Below, in pieces: positions 28,962 to 35,150 of a stretch of DNA of 64,000 nucleotides (its first letter is position 1; the number at the start of each line of letters is the position of its first letter). Both the position numbers and the translations under genes were made by a program. The notes below the pieces were generated by a model. That model was given only the letters and a program-made list of their open reading frames with translations, ran no database searches and was not told the DNA's origin. The stretch comes from an uncultured Pelagibacteraceae bacterium (GTDB lineage Bacteria > Pseudomonadota > Alphaproteobacteria > Pelagibacterales > Pelagibacteraceae), in NCBI GenBank assembly GCA_902568975.1, contig CACFSO010000001.1, positions 1-64,000 of the forward strand. The letters run 5' to 3'.

Positions 28962-29397
28962 TAGGTATTCGCCATCGAGAACCTTCTCTAACAATAAAGC
29001 CAACACAATTTTTAGATCCACATTTACAAATATGATCTTTATAATTACAATTAAAGCTAAATCCATAGTCATAAGATAATTCTTCATTTTTTTTTATATC
29101 TTTCATTGCAGTAATCCATAAGACTGGTTTATTTTCTTCAAGAACTTCACAATTAGGATTGCATGAATGATTTATTAGGCGAGCTGTATTAAATTTAAAA
29201 TCTCCATCTAAGACATATTTTTTATTAAGCGTAAACAAATAGGTAATATTATAGCCATACTTATTATCTTCATCTGCCTGTTTGTGGGTAATTTTTTTTC
29301 CCTTATATTCAATTATTCTTTCACCTTTTTTTATATTACGTGCGGCACAAAGGCCCTTACGATGAATATTGGATTTGATAATTTTATAAGCTTTCAT
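28948..29397 (-). CDS. SET-domain protein lysine methyltransferase
   Basis: This is a 149-residue stand-alone SET domain with the SAM- and substrate-site motifs NTARLINHSCNPNC (about 68-81) and ELSYDYGF (about 105-112). A post-SET-like cysteine cluster follows, CKCGSKNCVGF (about 123-133), as in eukaryotic histone methyltransferases. It begins with HRKGLCAARNIKKGERIIEYKG, the usual SET-N start. It presumably methylates a lysine on a cellular protein, with the target unknown. It is the only gene of cassette 1, and its stop codon lies inside repeat copy 1, so its last residues (NIPE) are encoded by the repeat. No clear Shine-Dalgarno is seen. Confidence 0.88.
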   Translation of the reverse strand: MKAYKIIKSNIHRKGLCAARNIKKGERIIEYKGKKITHKQADEDNKYGYNITYLFTLNKKYVLDGDFKFNTARLINHSCNPNCEVLEENKPVLWITAMKDIKKNEELSYDYGFSFNCNYKDHICKCGSKNCVGFIVREGSRWRIPNIPE

Positions 29398-29464
29398 TAT
29401 ATTTTTTTTATTTAAAAGTTTATTAATCTATTTTTTAATCAATAAAAACTAAAATGTTTAGGAA

Positions 29465-29520
29465 GGGGCGTTCTGTTGCCAGGTGCCCCGAACTTTGAAA
29501 CGTTATTCGCGAATAATTTA
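29465..29520 (-). repeat. tmRNA-pseudoknot direct repeat, copy 2
   Basis: Bases 29470-29493 are identical to the 24-base tmRNA core. To the right comes the shared element arm with a 14-bp perfect palindrome, TTATTCGCGAATAA, at 29503-29516. Both pseudoknot stems can form (GGGGC/GCCCC and GTTC/GAAC). It separates the SET cassette from the five-gene operon cassette. Confidence 0.9.
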
Positions 29521-29549
29521 AATTGAAAAAGATGTATTTAGTTGCAAAT

Positions 29550-29566
29550 GCCGATTTTGAGCCGAT
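29550..29566 (+). repeat. 11-bp-period iteron pair, left end of operon cassette
   Basis: GCCGAT at 29550-29555 is repeated at 29561-29566, so the period is 11 bp. It lies 32 bases right of the palindrome of repeat copy 2. A matching pair, GCCGAC at 34108 and 34119, lies at the other end of the same cassette in the same orientation. The layout resembles arm-type binding sites of a tyrosine integrase or its accessory factor. That role is inference. Confidence 0.6.
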
Positions 29567-29623
29567 TAATCCTATACAACTCCAAAACGAATTTTTTTTT
29601 TCTTGTATATAAATATTACTTGC

Positions 29624-29649
29624 ATATGTATTACATATATGATACATAT
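29624..29649. promoter_or_regulatory. Inverted repeat upstream of the island operon (possible operator)
   Basis: ATATGTAT at 29624-29631 and ATACATAT at 29642-29649 are perfect inverted repeats around a 10-base centre. They lie 43-68 bases upstream of the first gene of the five-gene operon, where a promoter is expected. TTGCAT (29620-29625) could be a -35. The operon encodes two winged-helix proteins that could act here. The region is AT-rich, so chance is possible. Confidence 0.4.
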
Positions 29650-29691
29650 TTGTTAAATATTATAAAAATATGATAAATAAAGGAAAAAAAT

Positions 29692-29910
29692 ATGAGTAAA
29701 AAAGAAAAATTCAGAGAATTAGCAGAAAATAGAGTTAAGAAAGCTTTAAAATTATTAAAACTAATAGGAAATTTAGCAAATAGAGCTCATTATGATTATA
29801 GCACACAAGATTCTAATAAAATTATATCTGCTTTAAGATCAGAGATTAAAAATATTGAAACAAGATTTAAATCAAAAAACTCCTCGGATGATAATGATTT
29901 TAAACTTTAA
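29692..29910 (+). CDS. Small conserved-type island protein (72 aa), operon gene 1
   Basis: I cannot name this protein. It is 72 residues, highly basic and predicted all-helical, with a core FRELAENRVKKALKLLKLIGNLANRAHYDY followed by a second helix (NKIISALRSEIKNIETRF) and a charged tail. No membrane segment is seen. A good Shine-Dalgarno, AAAGGA (29679-29684), precedes the ATG. It starts a tight operon (12-base gap to the next gene) with a winged-helix protein, a GHKL ATPase and a sigma-region-4-like protein, so it probably serves the same system. Confidence 0.75.
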   Translation: MSKKEKFRELAENRVKKALKLLKLIGNLANRAHYDYSTQDSNKIISALRSEIKNIETRFKSKNSSDDNDFKL

Positions 29911-29922
29911 ATATTAATTATT

Positions 29923-30486
29923 ATGAAAAATAGATTAAATATTGTAGAAATTCTACTCCAAGCAATTTATTCATCGGGTGGTGTACAAAAATATCTAGAC
30001 ACAGAAGATATCGCACAAAAAGCATATCAAATCTCTCCTAATAGTTTGTGTTGGAAAAAATACTCAGATCAAATTGACCTTAATAAAGTTAAGATAAATC
30101 TCTATCAAGCTTCAAAAAAAAAACTAGTTTTTGGAAACGAAAGAAAAGGATGGATGTTGACCTCAAAAGGGTTGGAAACAACCGAAAATTCAAGAAAAAA
30201 GAATTCTAATGGCTTTCAACTAAGATCTTTAAAAAAGGACATAATTAATCAAGATATTGAAATATCACGAATAAGCAAAAATCAAATTTTTTTAAATTTT
30301 CAAAAAGAAAAGTTAAAACCTTCGTTTAGACAAATGGAAAGTATATTTAGAATAGATAGTTATACAACACCTGAAAACAGAAAGATAAGAATAAGAAAAG
30401 TTATAAATTTATGTAGAAAAGATCCAGAAATATCAAATTTTTTAAAGAAAAATATTAAAATTTTAAAACAAAACAAAAGAGGATAA
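29923..30486 (+). CDS. Winged-helix protein of the island operon, gene 2
   Basis: This 187-residue protein has an N-terminal domain (about 1-85) that reads as a winged helix: VEILLQAIYSSGG, then LDTEDIAQKAYQISP, then KVKINLYQASKKKLVFGNERKGWMLTSKG, with the terminal wing and GWxLTxxG hairpin. The rest (about 95-187) is basic and helical, without a recognised domain. It probably binds DNA or another operon protein. Two bases separate it from the GHKL gene. I do not recognise a named family. Confidence 0.7.
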   Translation: MKNRLNIVEILLQAIYSSGGVQKYLDTEDIAQKAYQISPNSLCWKKYSDQIDLNKVKINLYQASKKKLVFGNERKGWMLTSKGLETTENSRKKNSNGFQLRSLKKDIINQDIEISRISKNQIFLNFQKEKLKPSFRQMESIFRIDSYTTPENRKIRIRKVINLCRKDPEISNFLKKNIKILKQNKRG

Positions 30487-30488
30487 TT

Positions 30489-32108
30489 ATGGGACAATTA
30501 ATACCATTTAAAATTGATAAAACGAGAGCACTTGTTCAAGCTACAGCATCATTTGGAAGTTTGCCAGTAGTGATTTGGGAATATGTTGTTAATGGTTTGG
30601 CTTATCAAGTTAAAGGAAAAATGCCATGTGTAGAAGTAACTATTAAAAAAGATAAAATTGAAGTTACTGATAATGGCCGTGGAATGAATCAAGATGATTT
30701 AGCAAATTTTTTCACTGGATACGCAGAAAATAAAGATAGAATAGAAGGTAATTACGTTTTCATAAATAGAGGATATTTTGGAACTGGCGGGTTTTCAATA
30801 TTTAAAGTAGCAAAAAATCTTAGCATTACATCAGTAAAAGATAATAAACTTTACGAAGGTAAAACCTCTTTTAATGACCTTAAAAAAGATACTGGTTTTA
30901 CTTTAGATAAAATAGGAACTAAAACAGATGTACCAAATGGTACAAAATTTATTGCAACTGGTTTAAACAAAGAAATAAGTGATAAAGATATTTTATTTGT
31001 TAAGGACTATATTCTTAAACAAATGATGAGATTCAAAGGTGCTCAAGTATATATTAATAATGATTTATTAGAATATAAAGAACCACCAATCGAAGAAGAT
31101 CTTACTAGAAATATTTCGTCTAAAGATACTGAATTTTTTGACAATTTAAATAAGCTAGGTTTTGGTGCTGGCGAAATAGAACTAACACTTAAAAAAAGTA
31201 AAAAACCACTTAAAAAAGCAGAATATGGAATAAGTGTATTAGGTGATGGAAACTTACTAGAAGTATGCTCTCCAGGTATTGAAACAAAAAAATATGTAAA
31301 TTATATCTTAGGTGAAGCAGAGATAAAAAATATTTACCTAAAACTTGAACAATTTGATCCACCTATTTTTGATCAATCTAGAAGGATGGAATTGAGCTTA
31401 GATAATAAATATGTAGTGGTTTTAAGAAATTTCATAGCATCAGAATTAATAAAATTTGAGCAAGAAGTATCAAAAATTGAAAAAGAAAGAGAAAAAAATA
31501 AATTTAATAAAGAGTTAGATAGTAAACTTAATAAAATAAGTGGAAAGGCTAGTGAAATTTTAAAAGATGAATGGGAAAGATTAGATTTAAATTCTCAGAG
31601 CAATCAGAATCTTCCAAAAAAAAGTAAAAGAGAATCTAATATGCAAGATGTCATTGGCAAAGTATTAAATGCTGGCGATGAATTTTATAAAGGAAAATTA
31701 GAAAAAAAAGAAAAAAATAATAAATCTAACTCTAAACCACCTAAGGATTTAAAAAGCAAAAATAACTCAAAATTGAGAGATGAAAAAATTAAAAATAAAA
31801 ATTTGGGTGGACTGCGAATAAGACAAAAAGCACTTGGGATTGAAGAATTAAGAGCTGAATTTTTTCCAGATCAAGCTACAATTTTTATTAATACGGACTT
31901 TCCTCCATTAAAGAGATTTATAGATAAACATGATTACGAAAATGATCAATTTAATTCTCTTTTGAAAGAAATTATCGCTACAGAACTTGCTGTAGCAATA
32001 ACAGCTATTAATATTCAAAAAGATACTTACGGTAATGACATGACAACAGCAATGTATGATTTAAGAGCAAGAATAAATGATTTCTCAGGAAAATTTGATA
32101 AGCTATAA
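30489..32108 (+). CDS. GHKL (Hsp90/MutL/MORC-like) ATPase of the island operon, gene 3
   Basis: This is a 539-residue protein with an N-terminal Bergerat-fold ATPase. The N-box has Glu31 and Asn35 (WEYVVNGLA), the G1 box is DNGRGM (61-66) and the G2 box is GTGGFSIFKVA (98-108). A second alpha/beta segment (about 220-310) could be the transducer domain. A charged coiled coil (about 315-360) and a lysine-rich linker follow. A C-terminal domain (about 440-539) begins LGGLRIRQKALG. There is no dimerisation or phosphorelay domain of a sensor kinase, so it resembles MutL/Hsp90/MORC-type switches rather than histidine kinases. MORC-like GHKL ATPases are known in bacterial restriction-type operons. 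A role in defence is inference. Confidence 0.8.
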   Translation: MGQLIPFKIDKTRALVQATASFGSLPVVIWEYVVNGLAYQVKGKMPCVEVTIKKDKIEVTDNGRGMNQDDLANFFTGYAENKDRIEGNYVFINRGYFGTGGFSIFKVAKNLSITSVKDNKLYEGKTSFNDLKKDTGFTLDKIGTKTDVPNGTKFIATGLNKEISDKDILFVKDYILKQMMRFKGAQVYINNDLLEYKEPPIEEDLTRNISSKDTEFFDNLNKLGFGAGEIELTLKKSKKPLKKAEYGISVLGDGNLLEVCSPGIETKKYVNYILGEAEIKNIYLKLEQFDPPIFDQSRRMELSLDNKYVVVLRNFIASELIKFEQEVSKIEKEREKNKFNKELDSKLNKISGKASEILKDEWERLDLNSQSNQNLPKKSKRESNMQDVIGKVLNAGDEFYKGKLEKKEKNNKSNSKPPKDLKSKNNSKLRDEKIKNKNLGGLRIRQKALGIEELRAEFFPDQATIFINTDFPPLKRFIDKHDYENDQFNSLLKEIIATELAVAITAINIQKDTYGNDMTTAMYDLRARINDFSGKFDKL

Positions 32109-32118
32109 TAAAGATATC

Positions 32119-33831
32119 ATGACCAACTATAGCGAAAGTGAAATAATACCTTTTGCTTTAAAAATTATAAAGGAAAACTCCTCAGGAATAGATACTCAAA
32201 ATTTAATTAAGTCACTTAGAAAGAACATGAATCCTGTTGGAGAAGATACCATTATTTTAGCAAATCGTTCTGATGATAAATTTAGCCAAAAAGTTAGAAA
32301 TCTACGATCTCATAAAACATTAGAGAAAAAAAAATTAGTAAAGGTAATTGATAATAAGTTTGTGATTACAGATGAAGGTTTAAATTACTTAAAAAAAACT
32401 TCAAATCTTTTAAATAATATTATTAATTTTAAAAATATAAAAACATTAAACTTAAACGAAACGATTGATATAGACGAAAAAATTAATAAAATTTTAAACA
32501 CACTTACCCCAAGAGAAGAAAATATAATAAGAAGAAGATATGGAATTGGAACAAAATTTTCTGAAACACTTCAAAATATTGGGACATATTATTCAGTAAC
32601 AAGAGAGCGTATACGACAAATTGAGAATAAAGCTTTAAGAAAGCTTAAACACCCATCAAGATTTAAAGAAATTAAATCTGCTTTAATAAAAATAGATGAA
32701 ATATTAAATTCAACAGCCCTAATGACAGAAGATGAATTTTTAAAGCAGTTAAAAAAAAATAATTTATTACTAAAAAATCTTTACACGTTAAAATTTTTTT
32801 TAGGGCACTTTCAATTTAACTCATTTTCAAAAATTTTTTACATACAAAAAAAAGTTTATATATGTGAGAGCAGCTTCTACTTACGTTCTTTAATAAATTT
32901 AATAAATAAATATGTAAAGCAAAATGGAAAGGAAAATGGAATTGTAAATATAGATCTTCTTCATAAAGAAATTAGAAGAAGAAATTACAAGTGTAGCTAT
33001 GATTTAGTTTTTGAAATTGTCAAAAAAAAGAAAGGTTTTATGCTAGATGATAAACATTTTTTAGCGAAGACTAGTGAAAATAAAAACCGTCTTATTGGGG
33101 TTATTCATTCAACTTTATCTGTTACAAAAAAAATTGATGTAGAAGTTTTATCGGATTGTATAATAAGAAGTAGAAAAACAAATTTTATCTCACCTCCTCT
33201 AAATGTACTTTTAAAAATTTGTGAAAAACTAAATTATAAAGTTAATGGTGATTATGTAGAAAATACTAATTATTCAAAAACTAATCATTTATTAAATGGG
33301 GTAAACAAGCGACTTGTTAAAATGTTTGAGGACAACAATAGAATTATGTCTTACGAAAATATAATGGAACAAATAGAAAAATATAATTTAAATGAAAATT
33401 CAGTAAATGTGTTGATATATCAAAATTTATTTATCCAACCAAAAAAAATGATTTTTGCATTAGTGGGTACAGAAATTGATAGTTCAAAAATTGAATATTT
33501 AGAAGAAAAGAGAAAACAATTAATACAAAAATTTTCAGAAAATACAAAATTTTCTCAGGATAAAAGTGGTTCAATTAATATTCTTTACCCAAAAAACATT
33601 ACTACAAATTTTCTTTATATTGCTCCAAACTTCTCTAATTTATTGCCTGAAGGACATTACGAAGTAACTTGTAATGAAATTATTGGATTAGACAAATTTA
33701 ATATTAAGATTTTTGGAAATAAGATATGGCCTCTTGCTAAATTAAGAAAAAGTAAAAATTTAAAAGATTACGATTATATATGTTTGAAACTTGACATAAT
33801 AAATAACAAGGGATTTGCTAATTATGAGTAA
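32119..33831 (+). CDS. Sigma-region-4 plus winged-helix protein of the island operon, gene 4
   Basis: This protein has 570 residues when started at ATG 32119. An in-frame ATG at 32077 would overlap the GHKL gene by 32 bases and is less likely. Residues about 7-94 form an Mrr-N-like winged helix (FSQKVRNLRSHKTLE...KFVITDEGLNYL). Residues about 128-181 match sigma-70 region 4 closely: LTPREENIIRRRYGIG, then YYSVTRERIRQIENKALRKLKHPSR. There is no region 2, so it is not a full sigma factor. The remaining 390 residues contain further helix-rich modules and a C-terminal beta-like segment with no family I can name. It could recognise DNA or -35-like sites, regulate the operon, or sense altered transcription. 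Confidence 0.8.
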   Translation: MTNYSESEIIPFALKIIKENSSGIDTQNLIKSLRKNMNPVGEDTIILANRSDDKFSQKVRNLRSHKTLEKKKLVKVIDNKFVITDEGLNYLKKTSNLLNNIINFKNIKTLNLNETIDIDEKINKILNTLTPREENIIRRRYGIGTKFSETLQNIGTYYSVTRERIRQIENKALRKLKHPSRFKEIKSALIKIDEILNSTALMTEDEFLKQLKKNNLLLKNLYTLKFFLGHFQFNSFSKIFYIQKKVYICESSFYLRSLINLINKYVKQNGKENGIVNIDLLHKEIRRRNYKCSYDLVFEIVKKKKGFMLDDKHFLAKTSENKNRLIGVIHSTLSVTKKIDVEVLSDCIIRSRKTNFISPPLNVLLKICEKLNYKVNGDYVENTNYSKTNHLLNGVNKRLVKMFEDNNRIMSYENIMEQIEKYNLNENSVNVLIYQNLFIQPKKMIFALVGTEIDSSKIEYLEEKRKQLIQKFSENTKFSQDKSGSINILYPKNITTNFLYIAPNFSNLLPEGHYEVTCNEIIGLDKFNIKIFGNKIWPLAKLRKSKNLKDYDYICLKLDIINNKGFANYE

Positions 33832-34102
33832 ATTTAAATATGAAATTGATCAAAGATTAAGATATTCTTTAGAACATGCCAATCATATTTCTTTATGTTT
33901 AAAACATTTTGAAATTACAAAAAAAATAGATAGAGAATTTGAAAAACAAAATTTTTTTATCTCATTTTTAAAAAATTTTTTTAATTTACCAATAAATATT
34001 CTTTACTTTTTCAAAAGATTAAAGATTTATGGAGAATATCAGTGGACATTAAAAGAAATTGAAATTTTAAAAAAAGAATTAGAAGAATATAATAAAAAAT
34101 AA
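33824..34102 (+). CDS. Small protein of the island operon, gene 5
   Basis: This is a 92-residue protein started at ATG 33824, which overlaps the stop of gene 4 (GAGTAA) and follows AAGGGA (33808-33813). An ATG three codons upstream is also possible. It has two charged helices, a central hydrophobic-aromatic stretch (FFISFLKNFFNLPINILYFF, split about residues 42-61) that may contact the membrane, and a charged C-terminal coiled coil (KEIEILKKELEEYNKK). No family is recognised. A membrane-contacting last gene would fit an effector, which is speculation. Confidence 0.65.
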   Translation: MSKFKYEIDQRLRYSLEHANHISLCLKHFEITKKIDREFEKQNFFISFLKNFFNLPINILYFFKRLKIYGEYQWTLKEIEILKKELEEYNKK

Positions 34103-34107
34103 AAAAT

Positions 34108-34124
34108 GCCGACTCACGGCCGAC
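34108..34124 (+). repeat. 11-bp-period iteron pair, right end of operon cassette
   Basis: GCCGAC at 34108-34113 and again at 34119-34124 match the GCCGAT pair at 29550-29566 in motif, spacing and orientation, 4.5 kb away. It lies six bases after the last gene of the operon and 57 bases before repeat copy 3. A short GCCG/CGGC stem followed by TTTTTATTTTT could also act as a terminator here. Confidence 0.6.
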
Positions 34125-34181
34125 TTTTTATTTTTACCTTTCTAAATGTGTTGCAATTGTTGGTGATTCTTGATTTCGTTA

Positions 34182-34207
34182 GGGGCGTTCTGTTGCCAGG
34201 TGCCCTA
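34182..34207 (-). repeat. tmRNA-pseudoknot direct repeat, copy 3 (truncated)
   Basis: Bases 34187-34205 match the tmRNA core over 19 positions, preceded by the same GGGGC, and then diverge (TAAAG instead of CGAAC). The palindromic arm seen in copies 1, 2 and 4 is absent, and one pseudoknot strand (GTTC) is lost. It separates the operon cassette from the small membrane-protein cassette. The stop codon of that gene begins on the last matching base. Confidence 0.85.
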
Positions 34208-34384
34208 AAGTTTTCCTAACACAACCATTATTGCACCCCAGATCATTAATCCTAAGAATGGAACTGAAATAATCTCAAATCCACTCCATCCAACACCTCT
34301 ATAGTAACCAACAATTATAACGATCATGCAACTAATTATATAAATTAGCATGCTCTGGGTTGAACCAAATATTTTTTTTATCAT
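34205..34384 (-). CDS. Small two-helix membrane protein (59 aa)
   Basis: This frame fills cassette 3. It starts at ATG 34382-34384 and ends with TAG at 34205-34207. It begins MIKKIFGSTQSMLIYIISCM and has two hydrophobic segments (about 12-26 and 38-57) joined by a loop, GYYRGVGWSGFE, and ends in GKL. A full-length hydrophobic pattern in a frame bounded exactly by two repeat copies argues that it is real. No family is recognised. It runs in the same direction as the tmRNA gene and the SET gene. Confidence 0.65.
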   Translation of the reverse strand: MIKKIFGSTQSMLIYIISCMIVIIVGYYRGVGWSGFEIISVPFLGLMIWGAIMVVLGKL

Positions 34385-34404
34385 AAACGTTTCACTTTTT
34401 TTAA

Positions 34405-34468
34405 GGGCGTTCTGTTGCCAGGTGCCCCGAACTTTGTAACATTATTCGCGAATAATTTGAATTGAAAA
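34405..34468 (-). repeat. tmRNA-pseudoknot direct repeat, copy 4
   Basis: Bases 34409-34432 are identical to the 24-base tmRNA core. To the right comes the element arm shared with copy 2, including a perfect 16-bp palindrome ATTATTCGCGAATAAT at 34441-34456 and TTGAATTGAAAAA. It is the left boundary of the cupredoxin cassette. Confidence 0.9.
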
Positions 34469-34488
34469 ATCTAGAATTTAATAAATAG

Positions 34489-34506
34489 TGTGCCACTACT
34501 GTGCCA
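34489..34506 (+). repeat. 11-bp-period iteron pair, left end of cupredoxin cassette
   Basis: TGTGCCA at 34489-34495 is repeated at 34500-34506. It lies 32 bases right of the palindrome of repeat copy 4, the same distance as the GCCGAT pair from the palindrome of copy 2. The 18-base unit recurs with one change at 35049-35066 on the other side of the gene. Confidence 0.65.
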
Positions 34507-34549
34507 AAATTCATACTATTAAATTTTATATAGAATTTTATCATAGAGC

Positions 34550-35047
34550 ATGAAAAAAATTATATTATTATTAATTTTAATACCAAGCATCTCTTTTGGT
34601 GGCACGATGAATATGATAGGTGAAAAAGGAGATCCAGCTGAAGTTTCTAAAGTTATCTTAGTTAAAATGTATGACAATTATTATGAGCCAAATAAATTTG
34701 AAATAAAGAAAAACCAAACTATAAAGTTTATTGTTTATAATTATGGGGAACTAGTTCATGAATTTAATATTGCTACTAAAGCTATGCACCTGAAACACCA
34801 ACCAGAAATGATGAAAATGGTAGAAAACGAAATATTGTTAGTTGATAGAATTGATAAAAAAAAAATGAAAGAATTATCAAAAAAAGATCATTCTATGAGT
34901 CATTCTCACTCTAATAGTGTGTTGTTAGAGCCGAACCAGAGTGCTGAATTAATTTGGAAATTTAATACTAATGCTGATCTTGAGGCAGCGTGTAACGTAC
35001 CCGGTCACTACGAGGCGGGCATGATTGCAAAAATAAATAATTTATAA
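34550..35047 (+). CDS. Secreted cupredoxin-like copper protein
   Basis: This 165-residue protein has a signal peptide (MKKIILLLILIPSISFG, cleaved near residue 17) and a cupredoxin fold. Type-1 copper ligands are visible: His in ELVHEFN (about residue 64), then Cys, His and Met in AACNVPGHYEAGM (about 146-158). A His/Met-rich insertion (HSMSHSHSN, about 117-125, and KHQPEMMKMV) may bind additional copper. It is probably a periplasmic copper carrier or electron-transfer protein. It is the only gene of cassette 4 and is transcribed toward the tmRNA gene. Both sides carry the same TGTGCCA iteron pair. Confidence 0.85.
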   Translation: MKKIILLLILIPSISFGGTMNMIGEKGDPAEVSKVILVKMYDNYYEPNKFEIKKNQTIKFIVYNYGELVHEFNIATKAMHLKHQPEMMKMVENEILLVDRIDKKKMKELSKKDHSMSHSHSNSVLLEPNQSAELIWKFNTNADLEAACNVPGHYEAGMIAKINNL

Positions 35048-35048
35048 T

Positions 35049-35066
35049 TGTGCCACTGCTGTGCCA
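35049..35066 (+). repeat. 11-bp-period iteron pair, right end of cupredoxin cassette
   Basis: TGTGCCA at 35049-35055 and 35060-35066 repeats the 34489-34506 unit with one substitution (CTGC for CTAC). It starts one base after the cupredoxin stop codon and 46 bases before the tmRNA core repeat. Confidence 0.65.
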
Positions 35067-35112
35067 AGAATCAATTTTAACTAATAAAATCTGAAATAAA
35101 TTATATTTTTAA

Positions 35113-35150
35113 GGGGCGTTCTGTTGCCAGGTGCCCCGAACCCCGTAACT
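35113..35150 (-). repeat. tmRNA-pseudoknot direct repeat, copy 5 (native copy inside tmRNA)
   Basis: This is the functional pseudoknot at the 3' end of the tmRNA coding piece. Read on the minus strand, GTTC (35138-35141) pairs with GAAC (35118-35121), and GGGGC (35133-35137) with GCCCC (35113-35117), in the interleaved order of an H-type pseudoknot. The other four copies derive from, or mimic, this segment. Confidence 0.9.

Noticed and set aside
28905..29087. Minus-strand 60-aa frame ending in a GAPGNRT-type motif
   Set aside because: Its end is the translated tmRNA-derived repeat and the rest is the SET gene in another frame, so it is not a gene.
29398..29464. TTAATC repeats at 12-bp spacing at the right end of the SET cassette as iterons
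   Set aside because: The sequence is almost pure A/T, the period differs from 11, and there is no matching pair at the left end.
29435..29647. Minus-strand 70-aa frame across repeat copy 2
   Set aside because: It is a translation through the repeat and its palindrome, with no ribosome binding site and no plausible domain.
32077..32118. Upstream in-frame ATG as start of the sigma-like protein
   Set aside because: It would overlap the GHKL gene by 32 bases, and the extra residues add nothing to the winged-helix domain. ATG 32119 gives normal operon spacing.
34103..34135. Strong intrinsic terminator after the island operon
   Set aside because: Only a four-base GCCG/CGGC stem precedes the T-run. 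The repeated GCCGAC pair is better explained as the cassette-end motif, though weak termination is possible.
28911..35150. CRISPR array or integron attC array as explanation of the repeats
   Set aside because: Copies are few, spacers are genes of very different length, the repeated unit equals the tmRNA pseudoknot, and there is no cas gene or integron integrase. Site-specific integration at tmRNA fits better.
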